From assembly GCA_946409405.1 (NCBI GenBank), contig CAMJWL010000009.1, positions 1-40,447 of the forward strand: 40,447 bases of DNA. Reading direction: 5' to 3'. Position numbers and translations under genes: made by a program. Shown piece after piece: positions 33,664-40,447 of the stretch; positions within the stretch are counted from its first letter, which is position 1, and every line of letters starts with the position of its first letter. Under the pieces are notes generated by a model, which was not told where the DNA came from, did no database searches, and worked only from the letters and a program-made list of their open reading frames with translations. Source of the DNA: an uncultured Bacteroidales bacterium. GTDB lineage: Bacteria > Bacteroidota > Bacteroidia > Bacteroidales > UBA3824.

Positions 33664-34687
33664 AATTGAATTTTATAACGCAAAACTCAGGATGTTCTGC
33701 AATACCATAAATAGATTTTTCTGATTCGTCAACAGCAATACCAATAATAGGAATATCCAAATGATATACCTTTTTAGGATTGCCTTGATAGTCAAACACC
33801 AAAACTTTATCAGTGAAGGAACTACTACCATTACTACCAAAATACAAAACCCAAATATAATTGTCTGTTAGACAACTACATACAGAAGAATATTTTGTGT
33901 TTTCGGTTGGGACAATATCAATGTTATCTCCTTTGAATTCAGGAATAAATTGGTCGGGACCATGTATTCGATGTAGTAATTTCAAATTACTATCATATAT
34001 GTCAAACAAATCAGTATAGGAGTAAGTAACAAAAATTTTGTTATTTTTATCGTTATAATAAAGACGAGTTTCAAAACAACGTTTCGTTTGATAATCCGAG
34101 AAAGATTGACCTAAGCGCATATTTGGAAAATCTGCGTGAACATTCAACTTCGTACCCGTACTATCATATAATTCAAGCAAAGAGTTGTCTTCACTGAGAC
34201 AATAAGCAACATAATTGCCATCTTTCAGTGCGACAATATCAGCCGCACCTCCAATTGATACAGACTTATCATAACTTGCATCTTTTTTTAACAAAAAGTT
34301 ATTTTTGTTATAACATCTTATTTCATTTGCTGTCAAATCAAACGAATGGACACAATTGTTACCAATTTGCAGAGTCCAACATGACAAACTTTCATTTGGT
34401 CCGATACCATAAGGAATATTCTCTCCCACTTTTATTTTATTTTTTTTGCTGAAAATTTGCACTTGGCGGTCGCATGTCCTATCTACTAAACAAAGCAAAG
34501 AATCGACCGAGAACAATTTTGTAGGTTTCCAAACCGTGTCTAAATCAAAAATCTCACCTTGCAATTCTGTAATTCCACCGAAATCACTATATGATACTAT
34601 TGTCATAGCATTATCTTCCTGTCGTACAGATGTGCAACCTACGACAAGCAAAAGCGCAAGAATAATAGAATACAAATTTTTCATCAT
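33647..34687 (-). CDS. BF3164-like 6-bladed beta-propeller lipoprotein
   Basis: A 346-residue lipoprotein, with a lipobox VVGC (C18 of the MMKN start). The body shows repeated propeller-blade features. These include IPYGIGPNESLSCW, the DLFDIYDSNLKLLHRIHGPDQF stretch typical of BF3164-like proteins, and blades such as DKVLVFDYQGNPKKVYHLD. The family is common in Bacteroidales and usually sits beside NVEALA peptide and thioredoxin-like genes; its biochemical role is unknown. The ATG overlaps the TGA of the upstream gene (ATGA), implying translational coupling and supporting the first of the two adjacent methionines. Base composition is clearly more AT-rich than in genes left of 30 kb. Confidence 0.75.
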   Translation of the reverse strand: MMKNLYSIILALLLVVGCTSVRQEDNAMTIVSYSDFGGITELQGEIFDLDTVWKPTKLFSVDSLLCLVDRTCDRQVQIFSKKNKIKVGENIPYGIGPNESLSCWTLQIGNNCVHSFDLTANEIRCYNKNNFLLKKDASYDKSVSIGGAADIVALKDGNYVAYCLSEDNSLLELYDSTGTKLNVHADFPNMRLGQSFSDYQTKRCFETRLYYNDKNNKIFVTYSYTDLFDIYDSNLKLLHRIHGPDQFIPEFKGDNIDIVPTENTKYSSVCSCLTDNYIWVLYFGSNGSSSFTDKVLVFDYQGNPKKVYHLDIPIIGIAVDESEKSIYGIAEHPEFCVIKFNYEKQD

Positions 34688-35268
34688 TTAAATATTTTAT
34701 ACGAAAAAATTTTACATACTGTTGTTTCTTTCTGTAATACTTCCAAATCCTTTTTGGAAATATCATCTATATTGGTACATAGCAACACCCTGCTAAGCAA
34801 ATCACCGGGGATTTTAGCGTTTTTGTTGACTATCATCGCCATTGGTACGGTTTTGTTATATTGAATGTCGTGTTTAGCGAATGAGAATAATTTTAAATTA
34901 GGCAAATTGTTTCCTTCTGAATAATTGCTAATAAAAATTCCTCGGTCTATCCATGCGTATTTAAAGTTACGTCCATCCATTCCGAAAGCAACCACCAACT
35001 TGGGTACACTAATGTCTCGCAACAAAAAGTTATGCATGATGTCAACCTTATTGACATCACCCGTTACCTTTATATCTGAATGATAAATAATCAACGATGC
35101 CAAAAACGCTGTTCGTGGAAATTCATAACATACTTCGGCGCGTTTAGCGAATCCCGCAACAAAAGGTAGCGCAGACATACGCCCAGACGATACTACCAAC
35201 TCATCTTCTTGAGCAATTAGATTATTAACACTCAGTATGAAAACAATACAACACAAAAATTGTTTCAT
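34684..35268 (-). CDS. Secreted protein of unknown family
   Basis: I do not recognise this 194-residue protein. It has a clear N-terminal signal sequence ending near NNLIAQ-EDELVVSS and no lipobox, so it is probably periplasmic or secreted. No further transmembrane segments, repeats or known motifs were seen. It has three cysteines after the signal peptide, at CYEF, LLCT and TVCK. It ends in an ATGA overlap with the propeller lipoprotein and follows the NVEALA gene by 100 bp, so it probably belongs to the same peptide locus. The strict adjacency makes it a candidate accessory factor for that peptide. Confidence 0.6.
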   Translation of the reverse strand: MKQFLCCIVFILSVNNLIAQEDELVVSSGRMSALPFVAGFAKRAEVCYEFPRTAFLASLIIYHSDIKVTGDVNKVDIMHNFLLRDISVPKLVVAFGMDGRNFKYAWIDRGIFISNYSEGNNLPNLKLFSFAKHDIQYNKTVPMAMIVNKNAKIPGDLLSRVLLCTNIDDISKKDLEVLQKETTVCKIFSYKIFK

Positions 35269-35292
35269 AATAAATTTTTTTTTATAGACAAT

Positions 35293-35336
35293 TGAGCGGT
35301 ATCGAAATAATCATAAGAGATTAACCGCACCGCTCA
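35293..35336. other. Inverted repeat downstream of the NVEALA gene
   Basis: TGAGCGGT (35293-35300) and ACCGCTCA (35329-35336) form a perfect 8 bp stem with a 28-nt loop, in the 100 bp between the NVEALA stop and the next start. No T-run follows on the transcribed strand. It could reduce downstream expression or protect the peptide mRNA 3' end. Confidence 0.5.
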
Positions 35337-35368
35337 TTCGCTGTTGTGATCAAACCATACTGTTCTAA

Positions 35369-35623
35369 CTATCTGCGTCTGCGATTGTAGTCAAGGCAGA
35401 TATAAACATTGGAAGGATTAGAACGATATGCAATTGCACAATAAAATCCCTCATGTTTTTGACAGATACTACAGTCTTCTTCTCCCAACTCTGCCTCTGC
35501 TAAGAGTTCGACATTCTCAACCTGCAATTCACTTTTACAGGACATTGCATTGTCATTATTGGCGGTGTAACCGCCATACACTGCGGTTGCAACGACAGCC
35601 AATACGATTAGAAATTTTTTCAT
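35369..35623 (-). CDS. NVEALA-family exported peptide
   Basis: An 84-residue precursor. MKKFLIVLAVVATAVYGGYT is a hydrophobic export signal. VENVELLAEAELGEE then carries the NVEALA-type motif (here NVELLA), and a short Cys-rich tail follows with EDCSICQK, FYCAIAY and VYICLDY, ending RRRR. These peptides are known in Bacteroidales only as a domain family of unknown function; processing after the motif and disulphide bonding are plausible inferences. I start at 35623. The frame is open up to 35977, but without another ATG downstream of the promoter at 35788, so the extension is not translated from it. The thioredoxin-like gene at 39367 could act on its cysteines. Confidence 0.75.
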   Translation of the reverse strand: MKKFLIVLAVVATAVYGGYTANNDNAMSCKSELQVENVELLAEAELGEEDCSICQKHEGFYCAIAYRSNPSNVYICLDYNRRRR

Positions 35624-35780
35624 TTTCTGAGAAAAATTGATGTTAATGATTCTTGTTACCTGTATTTGTCTCGCACCGAAATCCGAGACAAAGAAACTTG
35701 CGCAAGTGTCGTCCCAAAATCTTCCGCCCTTTGCACTTCCGTTGCGCACCGTCAGTGCGCCGGACTTCTTATTTTGTTTC
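35624..35780 (-). ncRNA. Structured 5' leader of the NVEALA gene
   Basis: The predicted transcript start near 35780 leaves a ~157-nt leader. It contains TTTGTCTCG (35665-35673)/CGAGACAAA (35684-35692), a perfect 9 bp stem with a 10-nt loop. Near its 5' end is GCGCAC-CGTCA-GTGCGC (35744-35760), a 6 bp stem. The length and two strong hairpins are unusual for this genome, where other leaders are ~20-40 nt. A riboswitch, thermosensor or RNA-binding-protein site is possible, but I match it to no known class. Confidence 0.45.
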
Positions 35781-35787
35781 GACGTTG

Positions 35788-35826
35788 CAAAAATATAGCA
35801 ATTTTTTTGATTCCACAATACCCTTT
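35788..35826 (-). promoter_or_regulatory. Extended promoter of the NVEALA gene
   Basis: On the reverse strand AAAGGGTATTG (35816-35826) includes the -33 TTG; TATTTTTG (35788-35795) follows after 20 nt. The -33 side overlaps a perfect hairpin AATACCC-TTTT-GGGTATT (35817-35834) that is followed by a T-run on the + strand. The layout matches the efflux-operon promoter at 32513-32551. Confidence 0.6.
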
Positions 35827-35838
35827 TGGGTATTTTTT

Positions 35839-37437
35839 TTAGGGGGAATGATATTTTTGTTCGCGTTCTTCCACTTGTTTCCTCAAATCCCTCGTCGCCG
35901 GCGATTCCGTCTTGATTTCCAACGTGTTTACCAATTCGTATTCTCGCAGCCGTAGGCTGTCGTTGCCCATATCGCAATACAAAAAATACAGCAAATAATG
36001 TGGGTACAATCGACTTGGAATCCTATTGGCGGCGCGGAGATAATAGGTTTCTGCGTCGTCATATTGCTGCAATGCCTGATGACATTCGCCGATGATGTTG
36101 AGAATCATCGGGTCGGCGGAATTGTGGGCGTCGTTTTCGAGGATTGGAATTGCCGCTTCGTATTCCTTAGTTTTGTAGAGCGAATGACCATATTCATAGA
36201 CAAAACGCGGATTCCAACTCATTGCGTCGTAAATGGTTGAATATCTGTTGACAACATCGCCATAGCATTTGTTTCTATAGAGGATTTGCATACGCCCCCA
36301 CTGAGCGACATTTTGAGATTTTTGATTTAGCGAGGAAAGATTAAAAGAGGAAAACAAAACTACTGCAATTGGTACTGAAATCGCAAATATTTTTCGCGAA
36401 TTGTTTATGATTATTCCGAAAAAAATCAATATCGCAACCGCCACAAATACAGGCAGATGCAGCGGATATGATGCAAATGCAAACACCATTATTGCAATCA
36501 ACGCACCCGAAAGACCAAACGTTTTTTCGCGGTATGATTTTCTAATAATTAATCCCAAAATCAACACCTCAAAAATCAAAACTAACAACCCATATTCCAC
36601 GCCGATTTGCAGATATTCGTTGAAGGCATAGTCGGGTGCGCCAGCGGCAAGTTTTTCGGAAATGGAGGCATCATTGTTGGCAAAATATTTTTCTTGTGCT
36701 GCGCCGTATGCCGCCGCAAAATTGTCGCTGCCAAAAATCGGTGCGTCGGCTATCGCAAGAGCCGAAATTTTCCACAGCAACAATCGCCCAAGAGCAGAGT
36801 CGCGCTTGATGTGCCAGAGGAAAACCGCACCGACAATACAGAAAAACGTAAAAATTAAAAGTAAATATTTTGGACGGATTTTGATGTAGGCAGGCAAGGC
36901 TGCCTGCACTCCAACGAGTTTGCCATTGCCAACCGAAATGTAAATTGTTGAGATAATTGCTGCAATCCACGCCGTGCGGCTCAATGTGGATGGCAGGGCG
37001 ATTGCGTTGATTATTAGTGCGGTATAGAGAATGTGTTTTGCTGTTTTGTTGGTGTCTGATTCAAAGATTTTGTGCAGCAAAATCGGTATCGACACGGCTA
37101 TAAAGCCGCCCAATGGTCCCGGATTGTAGAACGAACCTGTTACTTTAAATATTCCGTGCAGCGACGGCAACACACCATACAATTGCAACAATGAATACAC
37201 CGCTTCCACGGTGCAGACGGCAATTATAGAAAATTCTATGATTGAGACGATAGTTTTTGGTTGGAGTATGAACGAAAATATTATTAATATTCCGCCTGTA
37301 ATTATCCCCCGCAGACAGAACTGCCGCCACTGGTATATCTGATGCACTTCGTCGCACGACACGCCAATCCCGTAGTTCATTGTCAGCCAAAAAACTACCG
37401 CAAGGAACAAAAATGATATGTAAATTTTTTGCAACAT
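35839..37437 (-). CDS. O-antigen-ligase/polymerase-like membrane protein with C-terminal TPRs
   Basis: A 532-residue inner-membrane protein with about ten hydrophobic helices. Its extracytoplasmic loop region resembles Wzy/WaaL-type enzymes (GSFYNPGPLGGFIAVSIPIL, LSRTAWIAA, GRLLLWKIS, YAFNEYLQIGVEYGLL). Residues ~405 onward are TPR-like (YEYGHSLYKTKEYEAAIPIL, IIGECHQALQQYDDAETYYL). Such proteins join lipid-linked sugars to an acceptor; here the acceptor may be a glycan or protein. I start at MLQKIYISF (37437), 1 bp after the upstream stop. A longer frame reaches 37674 but is low-complexity Ser/Thr sequence overlapping the transglutaminase gene. A dispersed palindrome encodes VGVQAALPAYI between two helices. 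Confidence 0.75.
   Translation of the reverse strand: MLQKIYISFLFLAVVFWLTMNYGIGVSCDEVHQIYQWRQFCLRGIITGGILIIFSFILQPKTIVSIIEFSIIAVCTVEAVYSLLQLYGVLPSLHGIFKVTGSFYNPGPLGGFIAVSIPILLHKIFESDTNKTAKHILYTALIINAIALPSTLSRTAWIAAIISTIYISVGNGKLVGVQAALPAYIKIRPKYLLLIFTFFCIVGAVFLWHIKRDSALGRLLLWKISALAIADAPIFGSDNFAAAYGAAQEKYFANNDASISEKLAAGAPDYAFNEYLQIGVEYGLLVLIFEVLILGLIIRKSYREKTFGLSGALIAIMVFAFASYPLHLPVFVAVAILIFFGIIINNSRKIFAISVPIAVVLFSSFNLSSLNQKSQNVAQWGRMQILYRNKCYGDVVNRYSTIYDAMSWNPRFVYEYGHSLYKTKEYEAAIPILENDAHNSADPMILNIIGECHQALQQYDDAETYYLRAANRIPSRLYPHYLLYFLYCDMGNDSLRLREYELVNTLEIKTESPATRDLRKQVEEREQKYHSP
36888..36912. repeat. Dispersed palindrome inside the ligase-like gene
   Basis: GCAGGCA (36890-36896) and TGCCTGC (36901-36907) form a 7 bp stem around AGGC. 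On the reverse strand its flank GGAGTGCAGGCAGC matches the intergenic palindrome at 16145-16167. It lies in frame in a loop of the O-antigen-ligase-like protein (GVQAALPAY). Confidence 0.6.
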
Positions 37438-37438
37438 T

Positions 37439-39370
37439 TTATCGCCATTCAACGACATCGCCTTCGCGTAGCAAAAATGGACGCTCGTCCCAGCCGCGTG
37501 TGTGGTCTTTAACCCAATAGAGAGTATTTGACGGCACATTGTCGTAGTGTAGGACGTTGGTTTTCGGCGTTTGTTTGCCGAGGGAGACCCACTGCTTGCC
37601 GTTGTAATACAGGAGTTCGTAGGTGTCGCCGGGGCGGATGTCGTTGTCGTCGCTGCGGGGGACGATGCGGACAAAGGAGATTTTTTGTGGCTTTTGTGTT
37701 TTTATTCCCACCCAATTGCCATCAGGATCTTCGGTCTCAAAATTGGTCAGATATTCGCCGTCAAATGCCTTTCGGATTGTCGTGGTGTCGGCGGATTTGT
37801 TGGCGATTAGTATACCCAAAATTTCTGTGGTATCGGCATCGTAAAATTTCAATTCCGCAATGCTGCCATAACTGCCGTCAGGCGACAGATAACGGAAATA
37901 TGTATGCGGTTTTTCCGTTTTAACAGACTGTGGGTCATCAACATAGGCATCATCAATTACAAAAATATCTTCCGCGTTGCGGAAATCGGGATTGTCCGCA
38001 CCTTGGATTTTGCCGCCGAGGATGCGCTGACGCATTTCGACTACATTGCGGTTTTGGAAATATTTGCGACGGATGTCGAGGCTGCGGGTCTCGCTGCCGT
38101 CAAAAACCAAATATTCTATCTCGCCGTTTTGATGCAAGATGAAAGGATTACTTATTGGAATCAACTTCTTTCCGTCAAAACCTTGCGCAATGTACAAGAT
38201 ATTTCTGCCGATGTTTTTGAAACAGGCTTTGCCGCCCTTCATTTCGCCATAATCTACTATCGACCATTCCACATTATGACCGTTGAAAATGGATATATAA
38301 CAAAATTTTTCGGCTAAATTGATGTCTTTATATGTAATAACTTCGATGTCGGAAGTCTTTGTGTATTGGCTCGTTATGTCTTTTTGACAATAATCAAACG
38401 GATATTTGAACGCCGATTCGTTGCGGTAACGGACGCGCTCGCGGTTGATGGCGTATGTGGAGCGATAGACCTTTGGGAAACGCTGCGCGGGGAAGAACCG
38501 TTTGCCGTGCTCCGTCGTAAATTCGTATTCGGCGGGCAGTTGCTCGCCTCGTTCTGTCATAATCACATTCCACGAATGTCCTGAACGATAACGACCATAA
38601 CAAGGTGTCGCATCAATAACGACCGGAATCCCCAGACTTCTATAAACAGAAACCACCATATTTACATAATCCACACAGCGTCCAAAGGTAATCCGTTTCA
38701 TCGTAGAAACATTCAAAGGTGCGTAAACAGGTTTTATAAACATACCGTTGTATGGCACGTTTTTAATCATGTCGTTACGGACTAAATCAACCACACGCAA
38801 TGTTGTATTGTACTCGTCGTCGTCATATAGTTGTTGCGTAATGCAATGGTCATAATAGTCTGATAGTGTGTCGCGCCAATGGTCAAAAGTTTGGTTTTCG
38901 GCAGTCTTGTAAGGCAACAGCCACTCGCAAAACTCATCAAAAGTGATGTGTCCTGTCCAAGGACGGTTTTTCCATTGATTGAAGGCATGGTCGATGCTGT
39001 AAATCAAATAATCGGCAGTCATTATTTTGATGTCGGATACAAATTCGTTGTCAAGTCCAGGCATCTGTTTTTCGGTATAATAATTCAATGTGTCTCTTTG
39101 TTCAATGGGCTTCAAATCCGATTCGAGAAACTTTGACGCAATTTTATAATATTCCGCCATGCCTTTCTGATTTTTGTATGAATGATGGGCGGGCATATTT
39201 TCTATAAGAAACTTGGCGGCGGCAAGTTTTTCGGGGTCGTCCTTGTAGTGGTCTAAAACCTTTTGCAACTCGGCACGGCTGTCGCCGGCGAAATTGAGGG
39301 TATATTCGAGGGGCGACGGGGCGCAGGCGGTGAGAAGAAATATAATTGCACAGAAATGTATAAATTTCAT
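37439..39370 (-). CDS. Transglutaminase-like lipoprotein with C-terminal discoidin-like domain
   Basis: A 643-residue lipoprotein, lipobox LTAC (C16). The central domain is a transglutaminase/protease-like core: nucleophile C232 in FGRCVDYVNMVVSVYRSLGI and H265 in GHSWNVI. The third, acidic residue is not assigned. The C-terminal ~160 residues look like an F5/8-type (discoidin) beta-sandwich: SIAELKFYD, IRKAFDGEYLTNFE, KISFVRIVPRSDDNDIRPG, YELLYYNGKQWVSLG. Such enzymes may cross-link or cleave amide bonds in the envelope or on secreted proteins. Its start overlaps the stop of the thioredoxin-like gene (ATGA) and its stop is 1 bp from the ligase start, so the three are tightly coupled. Confidence 0.82.
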   Translation of the reverse strand: MKFIHFCAIIFLLTACAPSPLEYTLNFAGDSRAELQKVLDHYKDDPEKLAAAKFLIENMPAHHSYKNQKGMAEYYKIASKFLESDLKPIEQRDTLNYYTEKQMPGLDNEFVSDIKIMTADYLIYSIDHAFNQWKNRPWTGHITFDEFCEWLLPYKTAENQTFDHWRDTLSDYYDHCITQQLYDDDEYNTTLRVVDLVRNDMIKNVPYNGMFIKPVYAPLNVSTMKRITFGRCVDYVNMVVSVYRSLGIPVVIDATPCYGRYRSGHSWNVIMTERGEQLPAEYEFTTEHGKRFFPAQRFPKVYRSTYAINRERVRYRNESAFKYPFDYCQKDITSQYTKTSDIEVITYKDINLAEKFCYISIFNGHNVEWSIVDYGEMKGGKACFKNIGRNILYIAQGFDGKKLIPISNPFILHQNGEIEYLVFDGSETRSLDIRRKYFQNRNVVEMRQRILGGKIQGADNPDFRNAEDIFVIDDAYVDDPQSVKTEKPHTYFRYLSPDGSYGSIAELKFYDADTTEILGILIANKSADTTTIRKAFDGEYLTNFETEDPDGNWVGIKTQKPQKISFVRIVPRSDDNDIRPGDTYELLYYNGKQWVSLGKQTPKTNVLHYDNVPSNTLYWVKDHTRGWDERPFLLREGDVVEWR

Positions 39371-39990
39371 CTTTTTATCATTTTGTCATAAATCATTTTC
39401 ACGTGTTTGTAGTCATAATCCGTTCCATGCGTGCTTTTGGTCGGGAAATAGACGTTTAAAATGCGCAAATCATTGTCAACTACCATAATGTATGGAAACT
39501 TTGTTTCCTCTGCGTCAATGCTGAAACATGGACAATTGAGGACTCTGCAACCTTGCAATCCGTATTCGTCAAAGTTTAGTTTTAAAGCTCGCCTTGACTC
39601 ACTTCGTGGCAGAAACAAGATGCGTTTCATATCCAAACTATCCTTATTATCCATGAATATGCTGATATTATGCTTCACACATTCACGGCACATAAAGTCG
39701 GAATATCGACAAATGAGGATATTGCCAATTGATTGTTTAGCAACTTCAGACAACGTTATCGTATTGTCGGCAGAATCCTTGGCGACGATATTGCCGTCTA
39801 TGATTTTGCCAGCATCGGCAACACTCGCTGAAAATTGTGTCTCAGCGGCATCGTAACCATCAACAATCTGGTCGAGATAGCGATCTTTGATGGCGACTTC
39901 TCTTTTCAATTGATTGTTAGAGAAGAGAAGAAATAATTCAGAAACGGCAAGGGCAGCGACAATGAGGATGATTAAGGCTCTTTTTTTCAT
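39367..39990 (-). CDS. Membrane-anchored thioredoxin-like protein
   Basis: A 207-residue protein with one N-terminal helix (ALIILIVAALAVSELFLLF), a short coiled region and a thioredoxin-like domain facing the periplasm. The putative redox pair is C101-R-E-C104 in DFMCRECVKHN, after the strand GNILICRYS. A cis-Pro-like segment may be FPYIMVVDND. It is a candidate disulphide oxidase, reductase or isomerase for the Cys-rich NVEALA peptide made in the same locus, an inference from position only. It ends in an ATGA overlap with the transglutaminase gene and starts 2 bp after the upstream propeller gene. Confidence 0.75.
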   Translation of the reverse strand: MKKRALIILIVAALAVSELFLLFSNNQLKREVAIKDRYLDQIVDGYDAAETQFSASVADAGKIIDGNIVAKDSADNTITLSEVAKQSIGNILICRYSDFMCRECVKHNISIFMDNKDSLDMKRILFLPRSESRRALKLNFDEYGLQGCRVLNCPCFSIDAEETKFPYIMVVDNDLRILNVYFPTKSTHGTDYDYKHVKMIYDKMIKR

Positions 39991-39992
39991 TA

Positions 39993-40447
39993 CTATATCT
40001 TGCTTTTTAGTTTGTATAAAACTATCATAGGATTGTCATCGGACTTGATGGCACGAAGTTTTTCCATGTCTTTGTCGGAGATTTTATCGTTAAGGTTTGA
40101 ACCGTCCCAGCGATAATCTTTAGGAATATCGTATGATACAATTTTTTCAGGCAGGATTATACCTACAAACCAGTTGTCATTATCGAGATATACATCTTCA
40201 ATTGACATAAACATTGTTAACGAACACTGTTTCGCGGTAAAACATACGCTTTTACCTGTTGTTTTATGTGTAAATAATAGTTTTCCTTTATTATTACTAA
40301 CCAAACATGTATATAAATAATCTTTTGATTCCAAATATTCTCCTTCAAAAATATATTTACCGTTTGGTATGTCTTGTTCCATATTAAGCATCCTTTCGTA
40401 TTTTGCATAGTCGATATTTGCCATTGGATATTTAAGCCCGTACTTTG
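39993..40447 (-). CDS. 6-bladed beta-propeller protein, partial (5' end outside window)
   Basis: The last ~151 residues of a protein whose frame stays open to the window edge (codons reading KYGLKYP precede the ATG at 40424), so that ATG is probably internal. The C terminus matches the end of Bacteroidales 6-bladed propeller proteins: EDVYLDNDNWFVGIILPEK, then DDNPMIVLYKLKSKI. Residue pattern and position beside a thioredoxin-like gene agree with the same family as the lipoprotein at 33647-34687, though the two share little sequence here. The complete gene must be read from the neighbouring sequence. Confidence 0.65.
   Translation of the reverse strand, partial: KYGLKYPMANIDYAKYERMLNMEQDIPNGKYIFEGEYLESKDYLYTCLVSNNKGKLLFTHKTTGKSVCFTAKQCSLTMFMSIEDVYLDNDNWFVGIILPEKIVSYDIPKDYRWDGSNLNDKISDKDMEKLRAIKSDDNPMIVLYKLKSKI

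Noticed and set aside
35817-35834. Intrinsic terminator for the ligase-like gene
   Set aside because: The AATACCC-TTTT-GGGTATT hairpin has its T-run on the + strand, opposite to transcription of that gene, and it overlaps the -33 region of the NVEALA promoter.
35624-35977. 118-residue N-terminal extension of the NVEALA peptide
   Set aside because: It overlaps the ligase-like gene and the promoter, has no ATG after the predicted transcript start, and the signal peptide begins at 35623.
37438-37674. 79-residue extension of the O-antigen-ligase-like protein
   Set aside because: Low-complexity Ser/Thr/Pro sequence antisense to nothing known and overlapping the transglutaminase-discoidin coding region; the natural start follows that gene's stop by 1 bp.

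Overview
The window looks like chromosomal DNA of a member of the Bacteroidota, most likely the order Bacteroidales. Evidence: several genes are preceded by the Bacteroidota -7 box TAnnTTTG, in five cases with a TTG 20-21 nt upstream; Shine-Dalgarno sites are weak; lipoproteins with N-terminal lipoboxes are abundant; and many families are typical of the phylum (TamL, NVEALA peptide, BF3164-like and 6-bladed propellers, DUF1573, FISUMP-type protein, AAA-ATPase-like/PD-(D/E)XK proteins, MFP-RND-TolC-RND efflux set). I saw no tRNA, rRNA, CRISPR array, transposase, integrase or reverse transcriptase.

Layout. 1-1455: dihydroorotase (pyrimidine synthesis) behind a short palindrome. 1461-5770: two near-identical reverse-strand AAA-ATPase-like/nuclease-fold genes forming a ~1.75 kb direct repeat around a secreted FISUMP-type protein. 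5837-9043: small lipoprotein and MutS. 9056-12382: a 1108-residue nucleotide-transporter-like protein fused to HEAT repeats and a cyclic-nucleotide-binding domain. 12605-15289: fumarylacetoacetate hydrolase family enzyme, then a HEAT-repeat lipoprotein with a degenerate cyclophilin domain. 15321-18772: RsmA and the outer-membrane assembly lipoprotein TamL. 18830-20876: SpoU/TrmH RNA methyltransferase, PAP2 phosphatase and YdjM-family membrane protein, closely packed. 20899-23139: TPR lipoprotein ending in a SpoIIE phosphatase. 23264-32492: efflux operon (adaptor, RND, TolC, second RND) interrupted by a 550 bp repeat-filled spacer. 32563-33387: signal peptidase I.

33442-40447 is the most unusual part: partial 6-bladed propeller, membrane-anchored thioredoxin-like protein, transglutaminase/discoidin lipoprotein, O-antigen-ligase-like polymerase with TPRs, a Cys-rich NVEALA peptide with its own promoter and a structured ~157-nt leader, an unrecognised secreted protein, a BF3164-like propeller lipoprotein and half a DUF1573 domain. 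All are on the reverse strand, with ATGA or other short overlaps at several junctions, which suggests one functional unit around an exported peptide. The NVEALA promoter and the efflux-operon promoter share an extended motif (AAAGGGTATTG upstream of TATTTTTGC), so the two may be co-regulated.

Non-coding structure worth attention: a ~105 bp structured direct repeat with GCAA-tetraloop hairpins (30983-31342), a dispersed palindrome found both between genes and inside a reading frame (16145-16167, 36888-36912), and a hairpin between convergent genes at 20862-20895.
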